NCBI GenBank assembly: GCA_964413185.1 | Contig: CAYPSX010000001.1 | Coordinates: 10,537 to 74,536, forward strand | Length of the DNA stretch: 64,000 nucleotides | DNA from: Salinivirga sp964413185 | GTDB lineage: Bacteria > Bacteroidota > Bacteroidia > Bacteroidales > Salinivirgaceae | Reading direction: 5' to 3' | Shown: in pieces, positions 50,250 to 58,415 of the stretch | How positions within the stretch are numbered: the first letter of the stretch is position 1 | Layout of the letters: the number at the start of each line of letters is the position of its first letter | Translations under genes and position numbers: made by a program | Notes under the pieces: model-generated | Seen by the model: only the letters and a program-made list of their open reading frames with translations | Database searches by the model: none | Told to the model about the DNA's origin: nothing

Positions 50250-52619
50250 TTACATGTCGTCGAATTCAATTTGGAATTTCTTTTTGCCTGGTTTGTTTTC
50301 AGCGGGCTCCGGTTCTATCTTCTTGCGTTTAACTTCTTTGAAAGATACTTTATAATCTTCATCCGTTCCTTTTATATCAACGGCTACCATCATCTTGTTA
50401 TTTTTCTCCCAGGCAAAAGTATTTTTATGCTTTTGCCTTAATTTTTTGAACAGCACATCAGCCAGGCCCACGGAAAGCTGATAGTCCATAGCATTGTTGA
50501 AGGTGTGTGTCCCGCTAAGGTCAAGGTCAATGGCTGAGGATTTGATTTCCATGAACGGAATTTTTACGGTTTGGTCGATGATGGTTATTTGGTTTTGCAG
50601 TTTATCAAATTGCACATGCTTGAGCTCCTCAACGGAGATGTAACCGGCCAGTTTTTGAAGTGTTTCATAATTATTGAGTTGCCCGTTTTCAATTAAAATG
50701 TCGCTCCAGAGGTAAATTGAGGCCGGACGAACATCAAACTCCGGAGTAAAAACAAATTCTGAGCGCACCTGTGCCGTAAGTTTTCCGGCTATATGGCGGG
50801 CTTTAATTTCTGATTGTCCAAAATTGTTGAACTGATCAAATACTTCTGAAACTTCAACTTGCTTAAGTTTACCGTTCATCTGTACAAACCACTCATTGTT
50901 GGCTTGTTGCACCAGTTTACCTTCGGCACGGACTGTTCCTTGCGCGGTTTCCATAAACAAAGCGGGCATTTCAATGCGCCTGCCAAATTTGTTTATTTCT
51001 GCACTGAAGTTTTTTGCGTTGAATTTATTTTGAACTAACTCCGTTATTTCTGCTACTATTTGCAGACGAATGTTGTCGGTAAGTTGAAATGGATTGCCGG
51101 GAGTGTTCTCTTCTGAAATAAGCAGGTATTCGTTAAGATTAAAATGAGAGGCTTTGACGTTGCCTTTGATTTTAAGGGGTTGATTTTCTAATAAATAATT
51201 GAAAATGCTGCTAACCTCGCCATTAAAGGCCAATTTGTTCTTGTTGAATGTGCCATTGAGATTTTTGATCAATATTTTTTCCGGCGTAACATTCATGTTA
51301 CTATTGAGTTGCCTGATGCTGAAATTATTATCGCGAATATCTAAACCAACATTTTGCAAACCAACTTCTCCCTCTTTAAAAAATGATGATATTTCGGTTC
51401 CCGGGGCTAAACGGCCATCAACTTGTGCCTGGCCGACAACAATGCCGGTTATGTTGGTTACGGGCAGTTTTTCCAAATCGGATTGCCAGTCAACCAGGTT
51501 TAAACTAAAAGATGTTATGCCACGCACATATTGTTGAGGATAACGGAAACTACCTTCGAAATGTAGATTGGAGTTGGCATGTAATGCATCAAAACGATCA
51601 AAATTAATCAGGGTATTTTTGCCATCGTTTGTCAGTTGACCGTCCATTTTTAAAGAAACCCGTTTTTTAAGATACTCTATGTCAGGGTTCCCTTTAAATA
51701 CAGCATGAATTTGCCAGGTGTTTTTGCCGGCAAAATAATCAAAGCTTTTTATAAATAATGCTCCGCCTATCAGCTTAAACTGATTGATTTTTTCTTTTCT
51801 GAGGAATTTATTTATCGTTGATGTTTGGATTTTAATCTCGCCACTTTTTACTACCATTGTTTCATCCGGCAGGTTATAGCTTCCCTGCACCTCGGCGGAG
51901 AAGTTTTCTGCGCGCAGTTCTCCATTCCATTGAAAAAAACCGTTGGCGGAGCGGGATATGTTGCCATTCCACGAGTACGTTGAAAAATAGTTGTATCGGG
52001 TGGGAATGAGGTTAGTTTTTGCCAGTTTAAGCTGTACATTGAGGTTGAAAGTATTTGCATTGAGCATGCCCTCAATGTTTGCCGAAATTATTTCATTTTG
52101 GTAAAAATCATTTGAACGGTCATCTTTATAATTAACCTGTACATTCTCCAGTTCAAACGCATCTATTTGGAAATCTTTTTGGGCTTTTTTGGTGGCTGAT
52201 GGTTCGGGAGGAAAAATATCGTAATTGTTTCTTCCATGTCGGTCTGTTGCAAGTGTAATGAAACCGTTGACAACGCTTAAGCGACTTATTTTTGGTGTTT
52301 GGCTCACCAGGGTTCTAACGTTCAAATCAAAAAACAAATGTTGGGCAAACAATAGTGTATCGGCTTCTGTGCCGGAATATTCAACAGAACTGTGCACCAC
52401 TACATCCTGAAATTTGACACTAATACTTGGGAAGCGTTCCCAAAACGACATGCTCACTTCGCCAACATCTATTTTTGTATCAACTTTACGGTTGATTTCA
52501 TTAATGAGCACATCGACAATTTTATCCTGGTTCAGGTAAAAATAGCCTACAAAGCCGATCATTAAAATGATCAACCCCAAAAAAATTCCCGTAAAAACCT
52601 GAAAAAATATCTTCTTCAT
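50250..52619 (-). CDS. AsmA-like envelope protein
   Basis: 789-residue protein with one N-terminal membrane helix (FTGIFLGLIILMIGFVGYFY) and a long periplasmic region of repeated beta-strand segments, including SMSFWERFPSISVKFQDVVV near the start and a C-terminal AsmA-like block (DLSGTHTFNNAMDYQLSVGL). AsmA/TamB/YhdP relatives form a lipid-conducting bridge between the inner and outer membrane; that function is established for a few E. coli members only. It ends with a charged Lys/Glu tail. First gene of the run AsmA-kinase-cyclase-Usp. Promoter not located. Confidence 0.8.
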   Translation of the reverse strand: MKKIFFQVFTGIFLGLIILMIGFVGYFYLNQDKIVDVLINEINRKVDTKIDVGEVSMSFWERFPSISVKFQDVVVHSSVEYSGTEADTLLFAQHLFFDLNVRTLVSQTPKISRLSVVNGFITLATDRHGRNNYDIFPPEPSATKKAQKDFQIDAFELENVQVNYKDDRSNDFYQNEIISANIEGMLNANTFNLNVQLKLAKTNLIPTRYNYFSTYSWNGNISRSANGFFQWNGELRAENFSAEVQGSYNLPDETMVVKSGEIKIQTSTINKFLRKEKINQFKLIGGALFIKSFDYFAGKNTWQIHAVFKGNPDIEYLKKRVSLKMDGQLTNDGKNTLINFDRFDALHANSNLHFEGSFRYPQQYVRGITSFSLNLVDWQSDLEKLPVTNITGIVVGQAQVDGRLAPGTEISSFFKEGEVGLQNVGLDIRDNNFSIRQLNSNMNVTPEKILIKNLNGTFNKNKLAFNGEVSSIFNYLLENQPLKIKGNVKASHFNLNEYLLISEENTPGNPFQLTDNIRLQIVAEITELVQNKFNAKNFSAEINKFGRRIEMPALFMETAQGTVRAEGKLVQQANNEWFVQMNGKLKQVEVSEVFDQFNNFGQSEIKARHIAGKLTAQVRSEFVFTPEFDVRPASIYLWSDILIENGQLNNYETLQKLAGYISVEELKHVQFDKLQNQITIIDQTVKIPFMEIKSSAIDLDLSGTHTFNNAMDYQLSVGLADVLFKKLRQKHKNTFAWEKNNKMMVAVDIKGTDEDYKVSFKEVKRKKIEPEPAENKPGKKKFQIEFDDM

Positions 52620-52759
52620 CTTTTTTTAATGATGATTTTATTGTGCCCGTAACTTACTGATTATTCAGCTAAATTAATCAATTCAACTGAAACACTCAGT
52701 TAGAAACAGGTAAATAAAGAACGTGTATAATAAAAATTTATGTTGAAATTTAGTTAAAT

Positions 52760-52788
52760 AAAAAAGGCTGCCTCGAAAAGAGACAGCC
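52760..52788 (-). terminator. Terminator after the outer-membrane barrel gene
   Basis: GGCTGTCTC and GAGGCAGCC (one G-U) form a 9-base stem on the minus strand, followed by six T. Confidence 0.77.
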
Positions 52789-52812
52789 CGTACTGAGGTT
52801 TTCCATTGCCTG

Positions 52813-53673
52813 CTAAAAAGCAAGGCTAACACCAAGACTTATTGGATACAACTCAGGACCTTCGCCTTTTTTAAAGAGCGATTGTAAATTATAATTGCAA
52901 TATAGGCCGAAATGATCAAATCCTACTTGCGCACGCAAACCATACGTAAGTGTATTTACGTGAAAGTCTTTCTTTGATTTACTTTTGTCGCCTGTGTTGG
53001 TTTCCAATTTTGTATGACTGCCAATTTTTAGTCCGCCATATCCACCTACTGCAAGCCAAAAGTTTTTATTGCCAAGTGGTTGCTGAATTTCCAGCATTAC
53101 AGGAACATTCAGGTAAACAGTTGTAAGTTTGTTTTTTGAATAACTCATTTCGCCCTGCGCAATTGTGTCTACATAAATAGAATCGCGGTCGTTTTGCAAC
53201 ACAAGTTGTTTGTTGTCGAATTTATAATTGCTCCAGCTAATTCCCAATCCGGTAACTATTCCAAACCGGTTTTTTACAATGGGTATGGAAACATCGGCAA
53301 TGTTCCAGTTGAATTGTATTGAACGAGAGTCATCCAGTTCCATATATTCCTTACCTTCAGGAACATCGAGTTGATAATCGGGGTTTAGGTAATTGTTTAA
53401 ACCGAGTTCAAAACCGGCGTAGTGGCCGTTAAATTTTCGGTTTATTTTCACATCTATATCCCAGCTTTTGTTGCAAGTGTCATCGTCATCGCTCCAGTTT
53501 TCAAATTTTTTGTCAAAATCTGACCGATCTTCAATTACAATGATTTTTTTTCCTCCTACTTTCAGGTAAGAAGTGTCCATCTTCGATTGTTTGGTTTTAA
53601 TTGTGTCAGCTTCTTGTGCAAATACACTGGAAGCTGCAAAGATTAATGCGAATGTTAAATTGATAAGTTTCAT
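52813..53673 (-). CDS. Outer-membrane beta-barrel protein, PorT-like family
   Basis: 286-residue exported protein. Signal peptide LINLTFALIFAASSVFAQ, then about 70 charged residues (KKIIVIEDRSDFDKKFENW) and a predicted eight-to-ten-strand barrel with alternating pattern (HYAGFELGLNNYLNP, FGIVTGLGISWSNYKF, FWLAVGGYGGLKIGSHTKLE, TYGLRAQVGFDHFGLYCNYN) ending in LGVSLAF, the terminal Phe expected of a barrel. It resembles the PorT/OMP_b-brl_2 group; function unknown. Its leader carries the shared 12-base motif at 53682-53693. Confidence 0.77.
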   Translation of the reverse strand: MKLINLTFALIFAASSVFAQEADTIKTKQSKMDTSYLKVGGKKIIVIEDRSDFDKKFENWSDDDDTCNKSWDIDVKINRKFNGHYAGFELGLNNYLNPDYQLDVPEGKEYMELDDSRSIQFNWNIADVSIPIVKNRFGIVTGLGISWSNYKFDNKQLVLQNDRDSIYVDTIAQGEMSYSKNKLTTVYLNVPVMLEIQQPLGNKNFWLAVGGYGGLKIGSHTKLETNTGDKSKSKKDFHVNTLTYGLRAQVGFDHFGLYCNYNLQSLFKKGEGPELYPISLGVSLAF

Positions 53674-53681
53674 AATTTTTC

Positions 53682-53693
53682 GTTTTAAGGGTT
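53682..53693 (-). promoter_or_regulatory. Shared leader motif AACCCTTAAAAC, outer-membrane barrel gene
   Basis: Third copy of the 12-mer, again exactly 8 bases before the ATG, in a leader that otherwise differs from those of the TonB receptors. Confidence 0.6.
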
Positions 53694-53783
53694 ATTTTGC
53701 CTATTGGACGAGGAGGTTGCTGATAAGTTACAGCGAAATGAAAAAAATTTTTTCAATTTAGACTCAAACCAGGTATTAATTTC

Positions 53784-53819
53784 TATATTTGACAAATAAT
53801 GTCAAGACAATATTATGTC
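53784..53819 (+). promoter_or_regulatory. Controller-gene promoter with two tandem palindromic operators
   Basis: TATATTTG (53784-53791) is an exact TAnnTTTG box. Overlapping and following it are TGACA-5-TGTCA (53790-53804) and GACA-6-TGTC (53806-53819), centres about 15.5 bases apart. The second covers the ATG at 53815, so the transcript would have a very short leader and bound controller would block transcription. Confidence 0.62.
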
Positions 53820-54126
53820 AATACTGTTTGGTAAAAAAATAAAATTGCTCAGGGAAGCAAAACAAATGCCTCAGAGGCAGCTTGCTGCTGTGATGGAGAT
53901 TGATACAGCTACGTATTGTAAAATAGAAAAAGGAGACAGACGAGCTAAACGAGAACAAGTCATCATGCTTGCAAAGTTTTTGAACGTTGACAAAAAAGAA
54001 CTTCTTAGGCTTTGGTCAGCCGATAAAATTTATGAGTTAATTGCAGATGAAGATGATGCTTCTATGATATTAAGCGTAGTTGCTGAAAACATTGTAAAAT
54101 ACAAACAAAAAACATTGAAAACATGA
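53815..54126 (+). CDS. XRE-type controller protein of the restriction-modification system
   Basis: 103-residue Xre/Cro helix-turn-helix protein: IKLLREAKQMPQRQLAAVME, then IDTATYCKIEKGDRRAKREQ with the recognition helix, and a C-terminal helical extension of about 35 residues. It is somewhat longer than the ~80-residue C proteins of type II systems. It overlaps the methylase gene by the ATGA at 54123-54126. The two palindromes at its start codon are the expected targets. Function as delayed-expression controller is inferred from this layout. Confidence 0.83.
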   Translation: MSILFGKKIKLLREAKQMPQRQLAAVMEIDTATYCKIEKGDRRAKREQVIMLAKFLNVDKKELLRLWSADKIYELIADEDDASMILSVVAENIVKYKQKTLKT

Positions 54127-55034
54127 AACCATTAGTCAAATACAGGGGCGGCAAATCAAAAGAAATACCTCGCATCATAAAGCATATTCCAGAATATAAG
54201 GGAAATTATATTGAACCTTTTTTCGGTGGTGGTGCTCTATATTTTCATTTAGAACCTAAGAAAGCTATTATTAATGATATTAATTCTAAGCTGATGGCTT
54301 TTTACAATGGAGTAAAAAATGATTTTGAGGAACTAAAAAAAGAACTTGAGAAAATAGGTAAGATTTACAAAACTAATCGACGAAATTTTGAGGAACTAAA
54401 ATTGAAAACACCTGGACAAAGAGTAAAAGATAATAACGAAACACTTTATTATCAAATAAGGGAAATGTTTAATGATCTTACTGAAAAAGAATACTCAGAT
54501 GCGCTTTTATATTTTTTTATAAACAAAACAGCGTATTCGGGAATGATTCGCTATAATTCAAAAGGTGAATTTAATGTACCTTATGGGCGTTATGCAAACC
54601 TGAATACGTCATTGGTTACAGTATCGCATCACAGATTGCTTTCAAATGCACAAATTTATAATCTTGACTATAAAGATATTTTTGAAATGGCAGGAGAAGA
54701 TGATTTTATGTTTTTAGATCCACCCTACGATTGTATTTTTTCGGATTATGGGAATGTAGAATATAAAGAAGATGGATTCAATGAAGAAAACCACAAAGAA
54801 TTGGCTGGTAATTTTCGTAAATTAAAATGTAAAGCCTTGATGGTAATTGGTAGAACTCCATTAACAGAGCAACTTTATGATGATATGATAGTAGATGAGT
54901 ACGGGAAGTCTTATGCCGTAAACATTAGAAACAGATTTAAATCCTCTGCAAAACACATTTTGATTTCCAACTATGGTAATGAAGCCAAAAGACGCTTCCC
55001 TGAACTTGCGTTTCAACAAGAAATAGCACTATAA
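54123..55034 (+). CDS. Dam-family (D12 class) N6-adenine DNA methyltransferase
   Basis: 303-residue alpha-class adenine methyltransferase. KYRGGKSKEIPRIIKHIP is the N-terminal AdoMet motif, YIEPFFGGGALYFHLE motif I, INDINSKLM the acidic loop and MFLDPPYDCIF the catalytic DPPY. D12 enzymes methylate GATC-like sites or the adenine in GGATC, consistent with the adjacent AlwI-family endonuclease (AlwI cuts at GGATC). Composition is clearly more A/T-rich than the flanking genes. It is translationally coupled to the controller and lies 7 bases before the endonuclease gene. Confidence 0.92.
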   Translation: MKPLVKYRGGKSKEIPRIIKHIPEYKGNYIEPFFGGGALYFHLEPKKAIINDINSKLMAFYNGVKNDFEELKKELEKIGKIYKTNRRNFEELKLKTPGQRVKDNNETLYYQIREMFNDLTEKEYSDALLYFFINKTAYSGMIRYNSKGEFNVPYGRYANLNTSLVTVSHHRLLSNAQIYNLDYKDIFEMAGEDDFMFLDPPYDCIFSDYGNVEYKEDGFNEENHKELAGNFRKLKCKALMVIGRTPLTEQLYDDMIVDEYGKSYAVNIRNRFKSSAKHILISNYGNEAKRRFPELAFQQEIAL

Positions 55035-55041
55035 ATTTTGT

Positions 55042-56721
55042 ATGGCAGCAATTGACAGTAAGTTTATATTTGTTACAACTTCCCCAAGAACTCCTGCTAA
55101 AATGATTCCTGAAATTGAGTTATTGAATACTCACTTTTCAGGTCAAAAATGGAATGCCGATACTCAAAGGGCTTTTATGGAGCTATTGAAAGAAAAAAAT
55201 TTCTTTAATGGTACTGGAGCCAAAGACCCTGCATTTAGTGCAAGAGATAGAATAAACCGAGCACCAAAAGCTCTTGGTTTTGTGTCTCTTTCGCCAAAAA
55301 TACAGCTTACACCAGCAGGATTAGAGTTGGTAACTTCTAAAAGGAAAGAGGAAGTCTTTTTAAGACAGTTGCTTAAATTTCAAGTTCCCTCTCCATTCCA
55401 TAAGCCAACAGACAGAGCGGCTGAATTTTGGGTAAAGCCTTATCTTGAACTATTTCGGTTAATTCAACATTTCGGTTTTTTGAAATTTGATGAATTAAGA
55501 TTGTTTGGGCTTCAACTAACCGATTACCGCCATTTTAATACAATTGTTTCAAAAATTGAACAGTTCAGAATTGCAAAAGCAAAGAATCAAGGAAATTATA
55601 AGACGTTCTATAAAAAGTATTTATACGCAGAACTACGGTTAATTTATTCAGACAGGATTCAATCGGGTGAGACAAAAACAAGAGAAACCAAAGACGCTTC
55701 CGTTGCAAATTTTTTAAAGATTCAAGCATCTAATCTCAGGGATTATGCTGACGCCTGTGTTCGTTATTTACGAGCAACAGGATTGGTGAACATTTCTCAT
55801 ATTGGGAAGTCATTGGCCATCATCTCCGAAAAAAGAGAGGAAGTTGATTACTTTTTGGAACATACCAATCAAGAACCAGCTTTTGTTGATAATGAAAAGC
55901 AATATGTTGATTATTTAGGGAATTCAGAACTTCCAAAGCTTCTAACCGACAATCGGGATTTACTTGTCAATAAAATTCAATCAGAATTTCCTAAAACAAA
56001 AATTAACGATAAAATTAGTCTGAAAACATTAAAAAATATATTGGCTGACAAATTAGAAAATAGAAAAGAGCAACGCATAACCGATCAAGTACATGCTATA
56101 AAAGACTATCAGCTTTTTGAAGAAATTAACGCAACTTTTGACCAAATTCTTGAAAATTCTTTATACGACTCACCTTTGATGTTGGAATGGAATACCTGGC
56201 GGGCAATGACAATGTTGGATGGTGGCAATATCAAAGCAAACTTAAAGTTTGATGACTTTGGAAAACCAATGTCCACAGCTCAAGGGAATATGGCAGATAT
56301 TATTTGTGATTATGGCGATTTTGGATTGACTGTTGAAGTTACAATGCAAGGAGGGAAAAGGCAATATGAAACAGAGGGAGAGCCTGTTACAAGGCATCTT
56401 GCCAAAGTAAAGAAAGAAACCGCTAAACCATCTTACTGTTTATTTATTGCTCCAAACATCAATGAAGCTTGTATTGCACATTTTTTTGCTTTGCACAAAA
56501 TTAACATAAGTTATTATGGAGGAACCTCGACAATTATCCCATTGCCTTTGAGTGTATTTATAAAAATGGTTGAGGACTCCTATAACGCTAACTATATTCC
56601 TGAACCAAAGCACATTCAACGATTTTTTGAATATTCAAATGAACTTGTAAATAAAGTAAGTGACGAAATGGATTGGCACAAAAAAATTACACAAAAAGCT
56701 TTGAATTGGCTTGCAGAATAA
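55042..56721 (+). CDS. AlwI family type II restriction endonuclease
   Basis: 559-residue protein resembling the AlwI family (Pfam-type AlwI; members cut outside GGATC). Family features seen are the N-terminal FIFVTTSPRTPAKMIPEIEL, the helical recognition part with FGLQLTDYRHFNTIV, and a C-terminal nuclease part with EWNTWRAMTMLDGG, ADIICDYGDFGLTVEVTMQGG and the KPSYCLFIAPNINEACIAHFF block. AlwI relatives nick or cleave as FokI-like dimers. Order controller-methylase-nuclease is standard and ensures protection first. The recognition site is inferred from family, not proven. It ends 12 bases before the convergent SiaC-like gene. Confidence 0.86.
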   Translation: MAAIDSKFIFVTTSPRTPAKMIPEIELLNTHFSGQKWNADTQRAFMELLKEKNFFNGTGAKDPAFSARDRINRAPKALGFVSLSPKIQLTPAGLELVTSKRKEEVFLRQLLKFQVPSPFHKPTDRAAEFWVKPYLELFRLIQHFGFLKFDELRLFGLQLTDYRHFNTIVSKIEQFRIAKAKNQGNYKTFYKKYLYAELRLIYSDRIQSGETKTRETKDASVANFLKIQASNLRDYADACVRYLRATGLVNISHIGKSLAIISEKREEVDYFLEHTNQEPAFVDNEKQYVDYLGNSELPKLLTDNRDLLVNKIQSEFPKTKINDKISLKTLKNILADKLENRKEQRITDQVHAIKDYQLFEEINATFDQILENSLYDSPLMLEWNTWRAMTMLDGGNIKANLKFDDFGKPMSTAQGNMADIICDYGDFGLTVEVTMQGGKRQYETEGEPVTRHLAKVKKETAKPSYCLFIAPNINEACIAHFFALHKINISYYGGTSTIIPLPLSVFIKMVEDSYNANYIPEPKHIQRFFEYSNELVNKVSDEMDWHKKITQKALNWLAE

Positions 56722-56733
56722 AAAAGAAGAAAA

Positions 56734-57108
56734 TTAATCAGGAATTTCGATAAAATGGAAGGGAACTTCAACTAATTCGCTGTAATACCGGCCAGATTCA
56801 AACATGTCTTCATCATCCGACATGTAAATCCAGTGAATTTCGGCTTTATGCCCGTTGCGATAGGCGTTGTTTACCTTTTTTACTATTTCGAACAGCTTTT
56901 TTGAAGTCGATGTGTTATAATATTTGAGCGAGATTTGCAGGATGAATTTATCAACATTACTAAAATCCAGTTCATTCATCCAAATGAGCACATCGCTGTA
57001 TATGGCATCAGCGTTTTCAGGAAAAGAATTGCCGGAGATAACCAGTGTGCTGGTTTCCGAATCAAACTCAATGTTGGGTTTATGGTGATCTCCTTGTATA
57101 AATATCAT
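56734..57108 (-). CDS. SiaC-like regulatory phosphoprotein (DUF1987)
   Basis: 124-residue DUF1987 protein. In Pseudomonas aeruginosa SiaC is phosphorylated by SiaB and dephosphorylated by the PP2C-type SiaA, and in its free form activates the diguanylate cyclase SiaD. Here the phosphoacceptor region is LKYYNTSTSKKLFEIV (Thr/Ser at about residue 64-66), followed by the HWIYMSDDEDMFESGRYYS acidic block. No siaB or siaD is in view; a TPR-SpoIIE phosphatase lies 4 kb away. A small ORF is encoded 78 bases upstream on the same strand. Confidence 0.83.
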   Translation of the reverse strand: MIFIQGDHHKPNIEFDSETSTLVISGNSFPENADAIYSDVLIWMNELDFSNVDKFILQISLKYYNTSTSKKLFEIVKKVNNAYRNGHKAEIHWIYMSDDEDMFESGRYYSELVEVPFHFIEIPD

Positions 57109-57186
57109 GGCCTATTTATTAATCGGTATAAATATAGAGATTAAAAAAAGGAAATCAAAACACTGGTTGAATGATTGATAAAAAAT

Positions 57187-57363
57187 TTATACCACGAAAC
57201 TTTCTGCATCTGTAATGCAATCATCTATGTGCGATTGTAAGTATTCGATTTTGTATTTATCCTCACGGGAAATTTTTTCTGATTCTTTGCGAATCATCAG
57301 ATCATTATAAATTTCGTAAATTTCATTGAGCGAAAGCAATTCCAGTTCTTCATATTCTCTCAT
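57187..57363 (-). CDS. Small charged helical protein, 58 residues
   Basis: ATG at 57361-57363 and TAA at 57187-57189 give 58 residues (starting MREYEELELLSLNEIYEIYN and ending ITDAESFVV), predicted as one or two amphipathic helices with many Glu, Lys and Tyr. No family recognised. It is just upstream of the SiaC-like gene on the same strand and could be co-transcribed. Its codon use looks like that of its neighbours, and no longer frame overlaps it. Probably real, not proven. Confidence 0.55.
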   Translation of the reverse strand: MREYEELELLSLNEIYEIYNDLMIRKESEKISREDKYKIEYLQSHIDDCITDAESFVV

Positions 57364-57544
57364 GACACTGCAGATTTAAAGTTTCTCAAATTTAACCAGC
57401 ATATGTTAACCATTCATGAAATAAAACTTAAGAGTACTTTATTTTACCAAATGCTTTGCGATATATTAGGTAAATACAATTCTTATATTAATCCACAACT
57501 TTTCCAAATGCCCCTTTATTAAACCCGGCCAAGGTATTAGGATT

Positions 57545-57582
57545 AAAAAAAAGGCGAAAATCTTACGATTCTCGCCTTTTTT
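57545..57582 (-). terminator. Terminator downstream of tRNA-His
   Basis: Minus-strand hairpin with GGCGA and TCGCC arms (57553-57557, 57572-57576) extended by A-T pairs and followed by eight T. Confidence 0.78.
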
Positions 57583-57583
57583 G

Positions 57584-57658
57584 GGTGAAAGATGGGACTT
57601 GAACCCACGACCCCTGGAACCACAATCCAGTGCTCTAACCAACTGAGCTACTCCCACC
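57584..57658 (-). tRNA. trnH: tRNA-His (anticodon GTG)
   Basis: Folds as a complete cloverleaf. The 7-base acceptor stem pairs GTGGGAG with CTTTCAC, and an extra encoded G stands at -1, typical of histidine tRNA, opposite discriminator C. The anticodon arm is CTGGA-TTGTGGT-TCCAG, anticodon GTG (His), and the T arm has GTGGG-TTCAAGT-CCCAT. No CCA is encoded. A promoter-like TATCTTTG lies just upstream (57676-57683). Confidence 0.96.
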
Positions 57659-57675
57659 ATGTTGAATTAGGTTTG

Positions 57676-57707
57676 CAAAGATAAAAAATTTCATTTAATG
57701 AACACAA
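57676..57707 (-). promoter_or_regulatory. Promoter of tRNA-His
   Basis: On the minus strand TTG (57705-57707), 21 bases, TATCTTTG (57676-57683). The predicted start is about 12 bases before the mature tRNA. Confidence 0.55.
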
Positions 57708-57770
57708 GCCTTCCTGCATTTTTCTGTACGATTTTTTCATTTTTTTTGCTTTTCTATGTGATGGCTGCAC

Positions 57771-58415
57771 TCAGATGGCCAAATCCGGTATATTTTTCAA
57801 TATCGAAATAAATTCGCTTAATATCATTGCGGAAGCTCCCCAAATTTTATAGCCGTTTATGCTGTAACAAGGAGCCTCAATTTGATAATTTGCGCCCTGA
57901 AAAACTGCATTGGTTTGTGTTTCTTTATGCAACAATTTTTCGAGCGGGATAGTTATAACGCGTTGTACTTCTTTGTCCTGTTTTACAAAAACGGGTTCGT
58001 TTTTCATGAAACCCATATAAGGATGTACGCACATATTACTTACCGGGATAAACAAAGGAGATAATTTTCCGATTGTTTCTATATCTGCATGATGCACACC
58101 TATTTCCTCTTCACTTTCGCGCAAAGCTGTGTGCAAAAGGTTTTTATCATCCGGTTCTTTTTTTCCGCCCGGAAAAGCAATTTGTCCGCTGTGTACACCG
58201 TCATATTCTGCACGTTGAATCATTACCAATTTCCAATTATTTGCTGATCGGTAAACCATGATTAGTACTGCGCTAAGCCGGGCAGGGGTGTCATTTTCCG
58301 GTTGCAGCAAACGGCCTTTTGGCAACATTTGTTTTTGTGCATTTTTGCCGGGCAACTGCTGGTTATTGATTGCATTTGTTAGTTGCAAAATGAATGGATG
58401 CGAGTTTACGTGCAT
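57771..58415 (-). CDS. Nudix hydrolase, CoA pyrophosphatase (NudL) type
   Basis: 214-residue Nudix protein. SGQIAFPGGKKEPDD leads into TALRESEEEIGV, the Nudix helix with REx2EExG. The segments before it (SAVLIMVYR, VMIQRAEYDGVHSGQ) fit the UPF0035/NudL branch, which hydrolyses CoA or its derivatives to 3',5'-ADP and phosphopantetheine. Substrate not proven. Start overlaps the end of tyrS by 10 bases, on the same strand. Confidence 0.85.
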   Translation of the reverse strand: MHVNSHPFILQLTNAINNQQLPGKNAQKQMLPKGRLLQPENDTPARLSAVLIMVYRSANNWKLVMIQRAEYDGVHSGQIAFPGGKKEPDDKNLLHTALRESEEEIGVHHADIETIGKLSPLFIPVSNMCVHPYMGFMKNEPVFVKQDKEVQRVITIPLEKLLHKETQTNAVFQGANYQIEAPCYSINGYKIWGASAMILSEFISILKNIPDLAI

